Assembly: GCA_905235855.1 (NCBI GenBank)
Contig: CAJONE010000001.1
Coordinates: 1-64,000 of the forward strand
DNA length: 64,000 nt
Reading direction: 5' to 3'
Origin: an uncultured Bacteroidales bacterium
GTDB lineage: Bacteria; Bacteroidota; Bacteroidia; Bacteroidales; P3
The notes under the pieces are model-generated. The model was not told where the DNA came from. It was given only the letters and a program-made list of their open reading frames with translations, and searched no databases. The position numbers were made by a program, and so were the translations under genes. Positions 42,734-52,852 of this stretch are shown here, piece after piece. Position 1 is the stretch's first letter. Every line of letters starts with the position of its first letter.

Positions 42734-44905
42734 ATGAAAAAAGTTTTTCTCACAGCAATTTTGGCATTTGTTTGTGCAATGCCTAAAATCTATGCCGACG
42801 AAGGCATGTGGCTACTCTCTCTTGTTGGCAAAAGCTATGCCGACATGCAGAAAGCCGGTTTCAAACTCTCTCCCGAAGATGTCTACAGTGTAAACAAAAG
42901 CTGCCTCAAAGATGCGATTGTGGGCCTCGGCAACGACGGACACCCATTCTGGCACTTTTGCACCGGCGAGATAATCTCCGACCAAGGGCTCGTTTCAACC
43001 AACCACCACTGCGGCTATGGCAAACTCCAAGAACATTCATCCGTGCAGCACGACTACCTGCGCGACGGTTTCTGGGCCTACACCAAAGCGGAAGAACTTC
43101 CCAATCCGGGACTCACAGCATCGATTCTTGTGCGTATGGACGATGTCACAAGCCAGATACTCACCGCTCTCTCAGACGATATGAGCGAAGGCGACCGCGC
43201 CAAGGCTGTTGCACGCCTGTCGAAAGAACTGGCAGAAAAGGCCAAGAACGAAAACCCCGGCTGCGAAGCCACTGTGAAAGAAATGTTCAACGGCAACCAA
43301 TACTTCCTTTTTGTTCACAAAATCTATAAGGATGTACGTCTCGTTGGCGCACCTCCGTCGTCCATGGGCAAATTCGGCGGCGACACCGACAACTGGTCCT
43401 GGCCTCGCCACACCTGCGACTTCTCACTATTCCGCATCTACACCGCTCCCGACGGAACCCCTGCCGAATACAGCAAAAACAACATACCCCTAAAACCCAA
43501 ACACCACCTTCCGGTAAGTGCCAGAGAACTGAACGATGGCGACTTCTCAATGGTTATGGGATTCCCAGGCACCACCGACCGTTTCCTCACCTCCTACGGC
43601 CTTGAGGAAACTATGGAGATTACAAACAAGTTGCGCTACGAAATCCGTACCGTGAAAATCAACATCCTGCGCGAAGAGATGGCCGCCAGCCAGCAAACAC
43701 GCATACAGTATGCATCAAAATACGCGTCCTGCTCCAACTATTGGAAATACAGCGACGAGCAGAACAAGGCTCTCAAGCAACTTAACACTATGGGAGTGAA
43801 ACGCCAAACCGAACAAGACTACTCGAAGTGGGCCCAAGGGCAACTGCCAAAATACCAGCAGGCTCTTCAGCTAATAAGCGAGGGCTACAAGGAGCGCCGC
43901 CCCTACCGAGCTGCCATGATGTATCTTGACGAGGGTCTGCTCGAAGGTCCGGAAATACTCTGGCAGGCGGTCAATATGGGTCTGGGGCTACAGCAAGTTC
44001 TCGACATCGAAGATCGCTACACCCGCGATGAAGCTATGGCAACCTTGCGCAAAGAGGCCTCCGAATTCTACAAGGACTACAATCAGGCAACCGAAATGAA
44101 ACTATTCGCAGCGATGACGAAATACGTTTTCTCGAACATGGAGCATCGCTACTGTCCCGACTTTCTCAAACTGGCCAACAAAAAATACAAAAGCGACTTC
44201 GAAAAATACACCCACGAACTTTTCAAAAAAAGTATCTTCGCAAACGAAGAGGCCTTCAACAAATTCCTTGACAAGCCTAACCGCAAGACTCTTGACAAGG
44301 ATCCAATTTTCGTGGCAGCGATGGAGACCTACAACAAGTATCGCGAGGTGTACTCCATGACTCCACAAGCGTCGAGAGAGGGCCTCACACGCGGCATACG
44401 CGATTTTGTCGACGGCATACTGCGTATCAATGAGGGCAAAACGCTGCTCGCGCCCGATGCCAACTCGTCAATACGTTTCACCTACGGCAACGTGATGGCC
44501 TACAGCCCGAAAGACGCCGTCAGTTATAACCACTACACTACCCTCGACGGCGTGATTCAGAAAGAAGGACCGAAAGGCGGTGAATTTGAAGTCCCCACAC
44601 GCCTTAAAACTCTCTACTATGCACAGGATTTCGGCAACTACACCAACAGCAAGGGTCAACTGCCCGCCTGTTTCATCACCAACAACGACATTACGGGCGG
44701 CAACTCAGGCTCGCCTGTGATCGATGCAAACGGCAACCTTATCGGTTTGGCTTTCGACGGCAACGGCGAAGCCATGAGCGGCGACATCGACTTTGAAGAG
44801 AACCTGCAACGCTGCATCTGCCTCGATTCACGCTACATGCTATGGGTCATCGACAAGTATGCAGGCGCACAGAACCTGATTGACGAAATCGATATCGTGA
44901 GGTAA
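42734..44905 (+). CDS. dpp7: S46 family dipeptidyl-peptidase, DPP7 type
   Basis: A 723-residue periplasmic exopeptidase with a signal peptide (ending KIYA). The catalytic His is in TNHHCGYG (about 91-92), the Asp in the DFSLFRIY region near 235, and the nucleophile is Ser658 in GGNSGSPV. The specificity position lies in LAFDGNGEAMSGDI: Gly, as in DPP7 (hydrophobic P1 residue), rather than the Arg of DPP11 (acidic P1). It removes dipeptides from oligopeptides, the normal way Bacteroidales feed on protein. It starts 26 bases after the ABC permease and may belong to the same transcript. Confidence 0.93.
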   Translation: MKKVFLTAILAFVCAMPKIYADEGMWLLSLVGKSYADMQKAGFKLSPEDVYSVNKSCLKDAIVGLGNDGHPFWHFCTGEIISDQGLVSTNHHCGYGKLQEHSSVQHDYLRDGFWAYTKAEELPNPGLTASILVRMDDVTSQILTALSDDMSEGDRAKAVARLSKELAEKAKNENPGCEATVKEMFNGNQYFLFVHKIYKDVRLVGAPPSSMGKFGGDTDNWSWPRHTCDFSLFRIYTAPDGTPAEYSKNNIPLKPKHHLPVSARELNDGDFSMVMGFPGTTDRFLTSYGLEETMEITNKLRYEIRTVKINILREEMAASQQTRIQYASKYASCSNYWKYSDEQNKALKQLNTMGVKRQTEQDYSKWAQGQLPKYQQALQLISEGYKERRPYRAAMMYLDEGLLEGPEILWQAVNMGLGLQQVLDIEDRYTRDEAMATLRKEASEFYKDYNQATEMKLFAAMTKYVFSNMEHRYCPDFLKLANKKYKSDFEKYTHELFKKSIFANEEAFNKFLDKPNRKTLDKDPIFVAAMETYNKYREVYSMTPQASREGLTRGIRDFVDGILRINEGKTLLAPDANSSIRFTYGNVMAYSPKDAVSYNHYTTLDGVIQKEGPKGGEFEVPTRLKTLYYAQDFGNYTNSKGQLPACFITNNDITGGNSGSPVIDANGNLIGLAFDGNGEAMSGDIDFEENLQRCICLDSRYMLWVIDKYAGAQNLIDEIDIVR

Positions 44906-44950
44906 CCCTCCCCGTTGCGACCAACAAAACCGCACACACTACACTGAAAG

Positions 44951-44981
44951 ATACGGTCGGGACAATCACTCCCGACCGTAT
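44951..44981. terminator. Bidirectional terminator inside the end of the radical SAM gene
   Basis: A 12-bp perfect stem ATACGGTCGGGA / TCCCGACCGTAT with a 7-base loop, followed by TTTT on the plus strand. It serves the dpp7 gene; the converging radical SAM gene has its stop codon (44966-44968) in the loop. Confidence 0.8.
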
Positions 44982-45916
44982 TTTATGCCCTGACAGGATT
45001 CGCGCCGCACAAGCTCGCTCTCGACAAGAGCGCCTATCTCTTCATTGCGTACAAGTCGTCCGTCGGCACGATGCCATGCACGGTCAGGAAACGCCTGGTA
45101 GCGTGGGGGAACCTCGCCCGCAAAACGCTCTATGGCAATATCGGGACGCAAACGCTCAACAATGTCGCATACAAGGGCAATGTACTCGTCAAGACAAAAG
45201 GATGTTCCCACATTGTCGGGAGACCGCCGTGCCAAGTCGGCAAGCCTGGTGCCAACAAGAAACTGCAACTGGTGAAATTTCACCGCATTAAGTGGCAATG
45301 TGTTGATTGTATCAGCATAAGCCACCATTTCGCTACGGCTTTCGCCAGGCAAACCAAGTATGAAATGAGCTCCACAGTGAAGCCCCCTTGATGCAGTGGC
45401 CTCAATTGCATTTCGTGCGGTCGCGAAATCGTGGCCGCGCCCCACGGTGTGCAACGTGCGGTCGAAACAGCTTTCTACTCCGTACTCCACGCTTACAAAC
45501 GATGTTCTGTCCTTCAACGAGGCTATATAGTCCAACTTTTCTTCATCAACACAATCGGGGCGGGTGCCGATTACCAATCCCGAAACAAGTGGATGAGAGA
45601 GCGCCTCCTCATAACGCTGCCTCAAAATATCGAGTGAAGCGTATGTGTTGCTGTACGTTTGAAAGTATGCGAGATAACAGGATGTCTTACGGTAACGCCA
45701 CCTGTGAAACCTGATGCCCTCGTCAATCTGTTCGGTAATACTTCCAACTTTTCGGCAATACGACGGATTGAAAGCCTCATTATTGCAAAAAGCACATCCA
45801 TCGGTGCCTTTCGTGCCATCGCGGTTCGGGCATGTGAATCCGCCATCGATAGAAAGCTTCTGCACTCTCCAACCAAAAAGCAATTTAAAATACTGTGCAG
45901 CTGATAGATATCGCAT
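44966..45916 (-). CDS. YhcC/YtqA-type radical SAM protein (TIGR01212 family)
   Basis: A 316-residue radical SAM enzyme. The start MRYLSAAQYFKLLFGWRVQK and LSIDGGFTCPNRDGTKGTDG with CAFCNN give the family's widened cysteine motif (CPNRDG...GCAFC). YLAYFQTYSNTYA near 83, GLVIGTRPDC near 113 and VEYGVESC near 140 are diagnostic of TIGR01212. The biochemical role of this family is not settled; tRNA modification has been proposed. The gene is monocistronic, with a -7 box 33 bases upstream. Confidence 0.9.
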   Translation of the reverse strand: MRYLSAAQYFKLLFGWRVQKLSIDGGFTCPNRDGTKGTDGCAFCNNEAFNPSYCRKVGSITEQIDEGIRFHRWRYRKTSCYLAYFQTYSNTYASLDILRQRYEEALSHPLVSGLVIGTRPDCVDEEKLDYIASLKDRTSFVSVEYGVESCFDRTLHTVGRGHDFATARNAIEATASRGLHCGAHFILGLPGESRSEMVAYADTINTLPLNAVKFHQLQFLVGTRLADLARRSPDNVGTSFCLDEYIALVCDIVERLRPDIAIERFAGEVPPRYQAFPDRAWHRADGRLVRNEEIGALVESELVRRESCQGIKYGRE

Positions 45917-45948
45917 TTCAACGGTTCGGTTGCTTTTAAGTATGAAAG

Positions 45949-45956
45949 CAAAATTA
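45949..45956 (-). promoter_or_regulatory. -7 box for the YhcC-type gene
   Basis: The minus strand reads TAATTTTG, an exact TAnnTTTG match, 33 bases before the start codon. No clear -33 element. Confidence 0.4.
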
Positions 45957-46026
45957 GCGATTTTTTTTTAATACATGCAGTCAATTCAATTTTTATACTG
46001 TCGCAATATATTATAAATATGTGCGT

Positions 46027-46034
46027 TATCTTTG
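46027..46034 (+). promoter_or_regulatory. -7 box for the CapA-like gene
   Basis: TATCTTTG, a perfect TAnnTTTG, lies 20 bases before the ATG of the CapA-like gene. The -33 region has no clear TTTG. Confidence 0.5.
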
Positions 46035-46053
46035 AAAAGTAATCTCAATAACG

Positions 46054-47163
46054 ATGAATTGCCTAAAAAAATTTTGCCTGTCACTTTTGCTTGCAATCAC
46101 GGCATCAGGCTTGCAGGCGCAAGACAGCTTGAAGATAATCTTCGCCGGGGATTTGATGGGTCATGGAGGCCAGATAAAGGCGGCTTTGACCGAAACCGGC
46201 AAGTATGACTACTCGCCCTGCTTCCAATTTATTTCCCCCTATCTGCAGAGTGCCGACCTTGCTATAGCCAATTTCGAGCTCACCCTTGCCGGCCCGCCTT
46301 ATAAAGGCTATCCCCAATTCAGCTCGCCAGATCAGGTGCTTGTGGATGCATGCAACGCCGGATTCGATATATTCACCACGGTAAACAACCACTGTATGGA
46401 CGGCGGAAAGAAAGGATTCCTGCGGACGCTGAAAGTTTTCGACTCACTGGATGTCCCGCATCTGGGAACCTACCGCAGCCACGATGAGTGGGAGAAAAAC
46501 CACCCGATGATTATTGAACGCAAAGGCTTCAAGCTTGGTCTGGTGACTTACACCTACGGCACTAACGGCCTTCCTGTACCGGAGCCGCTGGTGGTGAACA
46601 TGATAGACACGATACAGATGAAAGCCGACCTCGTCAAGGCGAAAGAGCTGGGCGCAGAATATACCATTGCATTGATACACTGGGGTGAAGAGTACCAAAC
46701 AAAAGCCAACAGCGAACAGGAGGTGCTGGCAAGACTGCTGTTGGAAAATGGAGCCGACATCGTGATTGGCGGACACCCGCACGTGGTGCAGAACGCCACA
46801 ACGGATGCACTCCCCGACAACGACATCACGCCACAAATAGTGGTCTATTCGATGGGCAATCTGGTATCGAACCAGCGCGACATAAACACAGATGGCGGCA
46901 TTATGGTGGAACTGAATCTCAGGCGCGACACCAAAGATGGATTAAAACAGTCTTGCGCCTATATGCCCTACTGGGTGTATCGCGGCGAATACGACGGGTT
47001 GTACCAATACTATATCCTGCCAGCAACAGATGCCTGCCGCAACCCCAATAAATACCAACTTCCGGCGGCTGACCTGAAAGCACTGACAGTGTTTGACGAG
47101 AACACGCGTCGGCGACTTGAGAATTCGGAAATCAAGGAGAGAGCGTATAGCTGGGGAAAATAA
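46054..47163 (+). CDS. CapA/PgsA-like metallophosphatase-fold protein
   Basis: A 369-residue exported protein. Signal peptide MNCLKKFCLSLLLAITASGL, then QAQ. The CapA fold is plain: FAGDLMGHGGQI at about 30-41 (metal ligand Asp), ANFELTLAGPP near 75, TVNNHCMDGG near 109 (Asn-His-x-x-Asp-like), IHWGEEYQ near 208 and GGHPHVVQ near 242. Family members act in poly-gamma-glutamate capsule production or as surface phosphoesterases; no pgs/cap partners are present, so function is open. The remaining 246 bases to the next gene hold a short hairpin (47339-47370) and no gene I can support. Confidence 0.85.
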   Translation: MNCLKKFCLSLLLAITASGLQAQDSLKIIFAGDLMGHGGQIKAALTETGKYDYSPCFQFISPYLQSADLAIANFELTLAGPPYKGYPQFSSPDQVLVDACNAGFDIFTTVNNHCMDGGKKGFLRTLKVFDSLDVPHLGTYRSHDEWEKNHPMIIERKGFKLGLVTYTYGTNGLPVPEPLVVNMIDTIQMKADLVKAKELGAEYTIALIHWGEEYQTKANSEQEVLARLLLENGADIVIGGHPHVVQNATTDALPDNDITPQIVVYSMGNLVSNQRDINTDGGIMVELNLRRDTKDGLKQSCAYMPYWVYRGEYDGLYQYYILPATDACRNPNKYQLPAADLKALTVFDENTRRRLENSEIKERAYSWGK

Positions 47164-47409
47164 ACAATCACCTTTCAATGAAAACCAAAGAGCCTCAACT
47201 CCTGAATACATTGCCGAACTGTTCAAACTCTATTATGAAATAGCAAATGGAGCAGGCGCATGCCTTGTCGACATCCACGACATGGTAGAAAGATGCGAAA
47301 TATAATAAAAGCTTATGTTTGGCGTTTATTATAATCAGTCGGACAAGTCGGACGAATCGTGCCTGTCCGATGGCTATAATAAAGATAATAACATCAAAAT
47401 CCAACCAAA

Positions 47410-47979
47410 ATGGAACTTAACAACATTCTTGTTATCTCTGGAAAACCCGATTTGAGCGAAGTAATCTCGCAAACCAAGAACGGTGCGATAGTGAAAAACC
47501 TTGTGACTGGAGCCAAATTCCCAGTGTTCCGCAACGAACGCATCAGTTCGCTGGGCGAAATACGCATATATACTGCCGACGGCGAGGCTCCGCTGGAAGA
47601 TGTGTTTGCAACCGTCTACAAGAAAGAGGAAGCCAAACCCTTGGCGTTCGACCCGAAGAAAGCCGATAACAAAGAGCTGTTCGACTATTTCGCACAGGTG
47701 CTACCCAACTACGACACCGAGCGCGTGCACGCATCAGACGTGAAGAAGGTGCTGCATTGGTACAACATACTGCTTCATGCCGAGAAACTCACCCCGACTG
47801 AGGAGGAAAAGGAGCAGACAGCCGAAAGCGGGCATCAAGCAGTGGACGAGGTAAAGGTCGAAAAGCCAAAAGCCGAACCCAAAACAAAGAAACCCACTGC
47901 CGCGAAGTCTGCACCCAAAGCAACCGCCAAACCCAAAGCCACCACCAAACGCACCACCACTGGCAAGAAGTCGGTGTAA
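47410..47979 (+). CDS. DUF5606-domain protein with basic Lys/Ala/Pro tail
   Basis: A 189-residue protein conserved only in Bacteroidetes. The first 75 residues (MELNNILVISGKPDLSEVIS, GAIVKNLVTGAKFPVFRNER and ISSLGEIRIYTADGEAPL) match the DUF5606 beta-rich domain; residues about 80-130 form a helical segment (LFDYFAQVLPNYDTERVHAS). The last 45 residues are almost only Lys, Ala, Pro and Thr (KPTAAKSAPKATAKPKATTK), like histone H1-type tails, suggesting nucleic-acid binding. It lies 74 bases before metG on the same strand. Function unknown. Confidence 0.8.
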   Translation: MELNNILVISGKPDLSEVISQTKNGAIVKNLVTGAKFPVFRNERISSLGEIRIYTADGEAPLEDVFATVYKKEEAKPLAFDPKKADNKELFDYFAQVLPNYDTERVHASDVKKVLHWYNILLHAEKLTPTEEEKEQTAESGHQAVDEVKVEKPKAEPKTKKPTAAKSAPKATAKPKATTKRTTTGKKSV

Positions 47980-48053
47980 TTTGACGGTCTGCGGCCAACA
48001 ACAGTCTTGTCTATTCATTCCTCACATTTTACATTTTCAACCCTCTATTCCTG

Positions 48054-50108
48054 ATGACCTACACCAACCAACAATACAAACGACACACCATCACCTCGGC
48101 ACTACCCTACGCCAACGGGCCAGTACATATCGGTCATCTGGCCGGTGTCTATGTCCCGGCCGACATCTATGCCAGATATCTGCGCTCGATGGGCGAAGAT
48201 GTCCTCTTCATCGGCGGCAGCGACGAACACGGGGTACCAATCACAATCAAAGCCCGCAAGGAGGGCTGCACACCGCAGGATATCGTCGACCGCTACCACG
48301 AGATAATAAAGAAGTCGTTTGCTGAACTGGGCATCTCGTTCGACATCTACTCGCGTACATCGTCGAAAGAGCATCACGAGACGGCGGCGGAGTTTTTCAC
48401 GAAACTCTACAATGAGGGCAAGTTCATAGAGAAAACCACGCAGCAGTACTACGACGAAGAAGCAAGGCAGTTCCTCGCCGACCGCTACATCACGGGTACT
48501 TGTCCTCACTGCGGCAACGAACACGCCTATGGCGACCAGTGCGAAGCCTGCGGCACCTCACTCAACGCCACCGACCTCATCAATCCCAAAAGCACGCTCA
48601 GCGGCAACCCGCCCGTGCTAAAGGAGACCAAACACTGGTTCCTGCCACTCGACAAGGATGAAGATTGGCTCAAAAAATGGATCTTGGAGGAACACAAAAC
48701 CGACTGGAAGACCAACGTCTATGGCCAGTGCAAGTCGTGGATAGATGCCGGCTTGCAACCCAGGGCTGTTACCCGTGACCTCGACTGGGGCGTGAAAGTG
48801 CCGCTCGATGAGGCAGCAGGCAAAGTCTTATATGTCTGGTTCGACGCACCGATAGGATATATCTCGTTCACCAAGCAGCTCAAAGGCGACAACTGGGAAA
48901 AATGGTGGAAGGACAAGGAGACGAAACTGGTGCACTTCATCGGCAAAGACAACATAGTGTTCCACTGCATCATCTTCCCCTCGATGCTCAAGGCCGAAGG
49001 AAGCTACATACTGCCGCAGAACGTGCCCGCCAACGAGTTCCTCAACCTCGAAGGCGACAAGATAAGCACCTCGCGCAACTGGGCGGTGTGGCTGCACGAA
49101 TACCTTGCTGACTTTCCAGGCAAACAGGACGTGCTGCGCTACACGCTGTGTGCCAACGCGCCAGAGACGAAAGACAATGACTTCACCTGGAAGGATTTTC
49201 AACTGAAGAACAACTCCGAGTTGGTGGCAATACTTGGCAACTTCGTGAACCGCACGCTGGTGCTGACCCACAAATTCTACGAGGGCAAGGTGCCGAAATG
49301 CGTCGAGCTGACAGACCTCGACCGGCAGACTGTGGCCGAAATAGCCAAATATCCCGAACTGATAGGCCGCTCAATAGAAAACTATCGCTTCCGCGAGGCC
49401 GTAGGCGAGATGATGGATCTTGCCCGTCTGGGCAACAAATACCTCACCGAGACGGAACCGTGGAAACTCATCAAGAGCGACCCCGAGCGTACGGCGACGG
49501 TGATGAACCTCTCGCTACAGATATGCGCCAATCTGGCGGTACTCTGTGCTCCTTTCCTACCCTTTACAGCCGACAAAATGCACCGCATCATGAAGCTACA
49601 GGCACTGGGGTGGCAGGATGCTGGCCGTACGGACATTCTTATGGAAGGCCATCAGATAGACAAACCCGAACTGCTTTTCGAACAGATTACCGACGAAACC
49701 ATACAGGCCCAGATAGACAAGCTGCAAGCCACCAAGCGCGAGAACGAGCTCAACGCCTGGTCGCCGGCAGCGGTGAAGCAGGAGGTGGCGTTCGACGACT
49801 TCGGCAAGGTGGATATCCGCGTGGGCACGGTGCTGGAATGCAGCAAGGTGCCGAAAGCCGACAAACTGCTGCAGTTCAAGATTGACGACGGTATGGGCGG
49901 CCGCACCATCGTGAGCGGCATAGCCAAATACTACCCCAACCCCGAAGAGCTGGTGGGCAAGCAGGTGTGCTTCATAGCCAACTTCGCCCCGAAGAAACTG
50001 AAAGGAGTAGAGAGCCAAGGCATGATTCTCAGTGCCGAAAACCGCGACGGACGATTGGTGCTAATATCTCCGTCGCAGCTGGTGAGTCCAGGCTGCTCGG
50101 TGGGATGA
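48054..50108 (+). CDS. metG: Methionyl-tRNA synthetase MetG with C-terminal tRNA-binding domain
   Basis: A 684-residue class I synthetase. The HIGH motif is in [16 protein letters not shown] (residues about 18-33), a zinc knuckle [18 protein letters not shown] is near 145-162, and the KMSKS loop is present as KISTSR near 340. The anticodon domain follows ([20 protein letters not shown]). Residues about 580-684 are an EMAP/Arc1-like tRNA-binding domain ([20 protein letters not shown]), as in the E. coli dimeric enzyme. Length and motifs are normal. Confidence 0.96.
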   Translation: MTYTNQQYKRHTITSALPYANGPVHIGHLAGVYVPADIYARYLRSMGEDVLFIGGSDEHGVPITIKARKEGCTPQDIVDRYHEIIKKSFAELGISFDIYSRTSSKEHHETAAEFFTKLYNEGKFIEKTTQQYYDEEARQFLADRYITGTCPHCGNEHAYGDQCEACGTSLNATDLINPKSTLSGNPPVLKETKHWFLPLDKDEDWLKKWILEEHKTDWKTNVYGQCKSWIDAGLQPRAVTRDLDWGVKVPLDEAAGKVLYVWFDAPIGYISFTKQLKGDNWEKWWKDKETKLVHFIGKDNIVFHCIIFPSMLKAEGSYILPQNVPANEFLNLEGDKISTSRNWAVWLHEYLADFPGKQDVLRYTLCANAPETKDNDFTWKDFQLKNNSELVAILGNFVNRTLVLTHKFYEGKVPKCVELTDLDRQTVAEIAKYPELIGRSIENYRFREAVGEMMDLARLGNKYLTETEPWKLIKSDPERTATVMNLSLQICANLAVLCAPFLPFTADKMHRIMKLQALGWQDAGRTDILMEGHQIDKPELLFEQITDETIQAQIDKLQATKRENELNAWSPAAVKQEVAFDDFGKVDIRVGTVLECSKVPKADKLLQFKIDDGMGGRTIVSGIAKYYPNPEELVGKQVCFIANFAPKKLKGVESQGMILSAENRDGRLVLISPSQLVSPGCSVG

Positions 50109-50247
50109 TCACCGTAATAGTATAGTGTGTTGTCGGCCATTTCAAGGCTGGCGAAGCGGCTAAAGCATGCATTCAGTCAAAGCCAGAAAACAAAACCTTA
50201 AATTTTAGAATTGACATTATCCACTTTCATCTAAATTCAATGTTAAT

Positions 50248-50643
50248 ATGAGAAGCAAGATTGAGGACTACAATGCAGTAGTAGAAGCTGCAAGCAAGTT
50301 CACGAAAAGCGTTGCCGAAGGCAACAGCGAATATGCAAAGGAACTGTTTACTGAAGATGCCTGCCTGTTTGGTTTCCTAAACGGTAAGTTGGAGCGTGGC
50401 AGTATTGAACAGTTTTATCACAATGTTGACACCGTAGGTGCTGGCGATGCTTTCAAAACCCGTATCGACGTGCTGGAACTGGAAGAAACTCTGGCCGTAG
50501 TCCGAGTGTTGGAAGAAGGTTGGGGTGGCACTATCGACTTTACCGATGTGCTTCTGCTGCTGAAGATTGATGGTGAGTGGAAATGCGTTGCAAAAGCATA
50601 TAACCAAAACTCTAACACAATTTCCGACTCGAAACGCCAGTAA
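50248..50643 (+). CDS. NTF2-like (lumazine-binding/SnoaL-type) protein
   Basis: A 131-residue single-domain protein with an NTF2-like fold: an N-terminal helix (YNAVVEAASKFTKSVAEG), ELFTEDACLFGFLNGKLERG, IEQFYHNVDTVGAGDAFKTR, then strands LAVVRVLEEGWGGTIDFTDV and LLLLKIDGEWKCVAKAY. Proteins of this type form small hydrophobic pockets and range from isomerases to stress proteins; no catalytic residues can be assigned. The 139 bases to metG contain no visible promoter match. Confidence 0.7.
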   Translation: MRSKIEDYNAVVEAASKFTKSVAEGNSEYAKELFTEDACLFGFLNGKLERGSIEQFYHNVDTVGAGDAFKTRIDVLELEETLAVVRVLEEGWGGTIDFTDVLLLLKIDGEWKCVAKAYNQNSNTISDSKRQ

Positions 50644-50793
50644 GCCTAAACTTGCATGAGTATAAGAAACGTAGAAGCAAGTTTATAGTGGAGAACTGAA
50701 ACATCTAAAACGGCATAAGATTCACACTACAGCTGTTTTTTTCATATCACAACAAAGAAGCAGAACAGCCAACAAGAATCCATACGCATCCTC

Positions 50794-52527
50794 TCAATCG
50801 TGAGTAGCATTAGGCGTTGACGGTTGCAAAAGCAAGTTGCGCAGGTAATCGGTGCAGTCCTCGAAAGTTTTGAAAGTGTGGTTTTCCGGCACTATGGCTG
50901 GAATAACGTTCATGCGTCGCAACATATACATGGGCTGCGGTTGAATGATGGTCATCAGCACGGTGGCGCCACGCGACTGGATTTCCTTGATAGCAGTCTC
51001 CATAGCATAGAGCCCCGACTGGTCCATGAAACTGACCAAACGCATACGTATTATGACTATCTTGGCATCGGCAGGCACATCGGTCATAACCTGCTTAAAC
51101 TTGTTGATAGTGCCAAAGAATATAGGACCGTTGAGACGCTGTATGTAAATACTGTGCTTCACTGTGTCGGGCATACCCCCTTCGTCACCCCATGGGCTTT
51201 CTTTGTCAAAATCGGTCATCTCCTGACTGCTGTAGCCCCCCTCGACAAGGTCGCTGGCCCGTTTCATGAAGAGTACACAGGCTATCACCATGCCAATGCC
51301 TACGGCGGTGAGCAAGTCGACAAACACCGTGACAAGGAAAACTACAATAAGCACTACCGCATCAGCACGAGGAATCTTTAACAAATCCTTGAACCCCTTG
51401 AAGTCAATGATACCCCAACCGACGGTAATCAATATGCCAGCCAGCACCGACAACGGCACATACCTCACCAGACTGCCTAAACCAAGCATCACGGCCAGCA
51501 ACAGCAGCGCGTGCACCACACCACTGAGCCGCGTACGACCACCGGAACGAACGTTGACCACGGTCCGCATCGTAGCACCAGCTCCTGGCAGTCCGCAGAA
51601 TAGTCCCGCAATGGCATTGCCTATGCCCTGCCCTATCAGCTCGCGGTTCGAATTGTGCTTGGTCTTGGTTATATTGTCAGCCACCACAGAGGTAAGCAAT
51701 GTGTCGATTGAGCCGAGACCAGCAAGCGTAAGCCCTGGTATGACGGCCGCTTTTAGTATCGCAAGCCAGTCGACCCCGGAAAGACAGACACTGTCGTTGA
51801 TGAAAAAAGGTTCAGGCAGCCCCGACGGGATAAGGCCTATTGTGAACTTTTCGGGCAAATTACAGAATAGCGAAACCACCGTCATCACGATGAGCGCCAC
51901 CAGAGTGGCCGGAACCTTCTTAGTGAGTAGCGGCATCAGCACCACGATGAGGATAGTGCCGAGACCAAGCAGAAGAGCCGTTAGCGATATGCCTCCCGTC
52001 ACCGCCGAAGGGAGGCCTGAAAGCAACTCAACCATCGTCCCCGACCCTTTTAACCCCAACAACGGATATATCTGCTGCAAGATGATAATCACTCCTATAC
52101 CGCTCATGAAACCCGAAAGCACGGGATAAGGAATGTAGCGCACATACTTGCCCAGTTTTATAATGCCAAAAAGTATTTGGAAAAGACCACAGAACAGCGC
52201 AGCCAAGGACATGGCTATCAATACCGATGAAAGGCTTCCCGAACTCGACGTCCATGCAGCACTAACCAAAGCCGCAGTAACCACGGTCATAGGGCCAGTA
52301 GGGCCACTGATTTGCGACGGCGTGCCGCCAAAAATAGCCGCAAACATGCCCAACATTGTGGCACCGACCAGTCCAGCCAAAGCCCCTATTGAAGCGGCAT
52401 TGGGCGAATCGATACCACCAAAAGCCTGTATGCCGAAAGCCAAGGCCAACGGCAGAGCAACAATGCCCGCCGTGAGCCCTCCAAATAAATCACCTTTGAG
52501 ATTGCCAAACACAGTATTTTTCTTCAT
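50794..52527 (-). CDS. SulP-family anion transporter with STAS domain
   Basis: A 577-residue inner-membrane transporter. Ten or more membrane segments cover residues about 10-430, starting with GDLFGGLTAGIVALPLALAF, the SulP signature in the first segment, and including SQISGPTGPMTVVTAAL near 76. Residues about 445-565 are a cytoplasmic STAS domain (VKHSIYIQRLNGPIFFGTIN, VSFMDQSGLYAMETAI). SulP proteins carry sulfate, bicarbonate or dicarboxylates; the sequence does not decide. The gene is monocistronic. Upstream (52528-52788) I see no gene, only a short inverted repeat (GTTAAAA / TTTTTAAC) near 52725. Confidence 0.9.
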   Translation of the reverse strand: MKKNTVFGNLKGDLFGGLTAGIVALPLALAFGIQAFGGIDSPNAASIGALAGLVGATMLGMFAAIFGGTPSQISGPTGPMTVVTAALVSAAWTSSSGSLSSVLIAMSLAALFCGLFQILFGIIKLGKYVRYIPYPVLSGFMSGIGVIIILQQIYPLLGLKGSGTMVELLSGLPSAVTGGISLTALLLGLGTILIVVLMPLLTKKVPATLVALIVMTVVSLFCNLPEKFTIGLIPSGLPEPFFINDSVCLSGVDWLAILKAAVIPGLTLAGLGSIDTLLTSVVADNITKTKHNSNRELIGQGIGNAIAGLFCGLPGAGATMRTVVNVRSGGRTRLSGVVHALLLLAVMLGLGSLVRYVPLSVLAGILITVGWGIIDFKGFKDLLKIPRADAVVLIVVFLVTVFVDLLTAVGIGMVIACVLFMKRASDLVEGGYSSQEMTDFDKESPWGDEGGMPDTVKHSIYIQRLNGPIFFGTINKFKQVMTDVPADAKIVIIRMRLVSFMDQSGLYAMETAIKEIQSRGATVLMTIIQPQPMYMLRRMNVIPAIVPENHTFKTFEDCTDYLRNLLLQPSTPNATHD

Positions 52528-52788
52528 GCAACGTAGATATTAAACCAAATTAACGCTTTTACTACACGATTTATTATGAATCGTACCTCGCATAAAGGCC
52601 AAGCGAACTTAAAATCGTTGCGTGTACCTCGCGTACAGTCCTCGCCATGCAATTTTTCGAGGCATCTCGGAAAGATTTAATCAACAATAAGTTGTAGATA
52701 TTGCAAAATCAACAAAATGTTAAAATTTGATTTTTAACAAAATAAAGAGTCTCTGCTGCATACTAAAAAAACAAATTGTCCGTAGAGC

Positions 52789-52819
52789 TTTGTTCTTTCA
52801 AAAAAAGTTTTTATCTTTG
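52789..52819 (+). promoter_or_regulatory. Near-ideal Bacteroidetes promoter of the sigma factor gene
   Basis: TTTG (52789-52792), exactly 19 bases, then TATCTTTG (52812-52819): both boxes and the spacing fit the TTTG-N19-TAnnTTTG consensus. It is the best promoter in the window and lies 34 bases upstream of a leader peptide that overlaps the sigma factor gene. Confidence 0.75.
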
Positions 52820-52852
52820 CACCGTTAAACGCAAATTTTACCAGCCATTGGT

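Noticed and set aside
47177-47305. Coding-like stretch (IAELFKLYYEIANGAG) after the CapA-like gene
   Set aside because: No ATG in frame after the CapA stop, and the frame upstream runs antiphase inside that gene; it could be a remnant but I cannot support a gene.
52580-52640. Short repeats of GTACCTCGC upstream of the SulP gene
   Set aside because: Only two imperfect copies without symmetry; not enough for an operator or CRISPR-like array.
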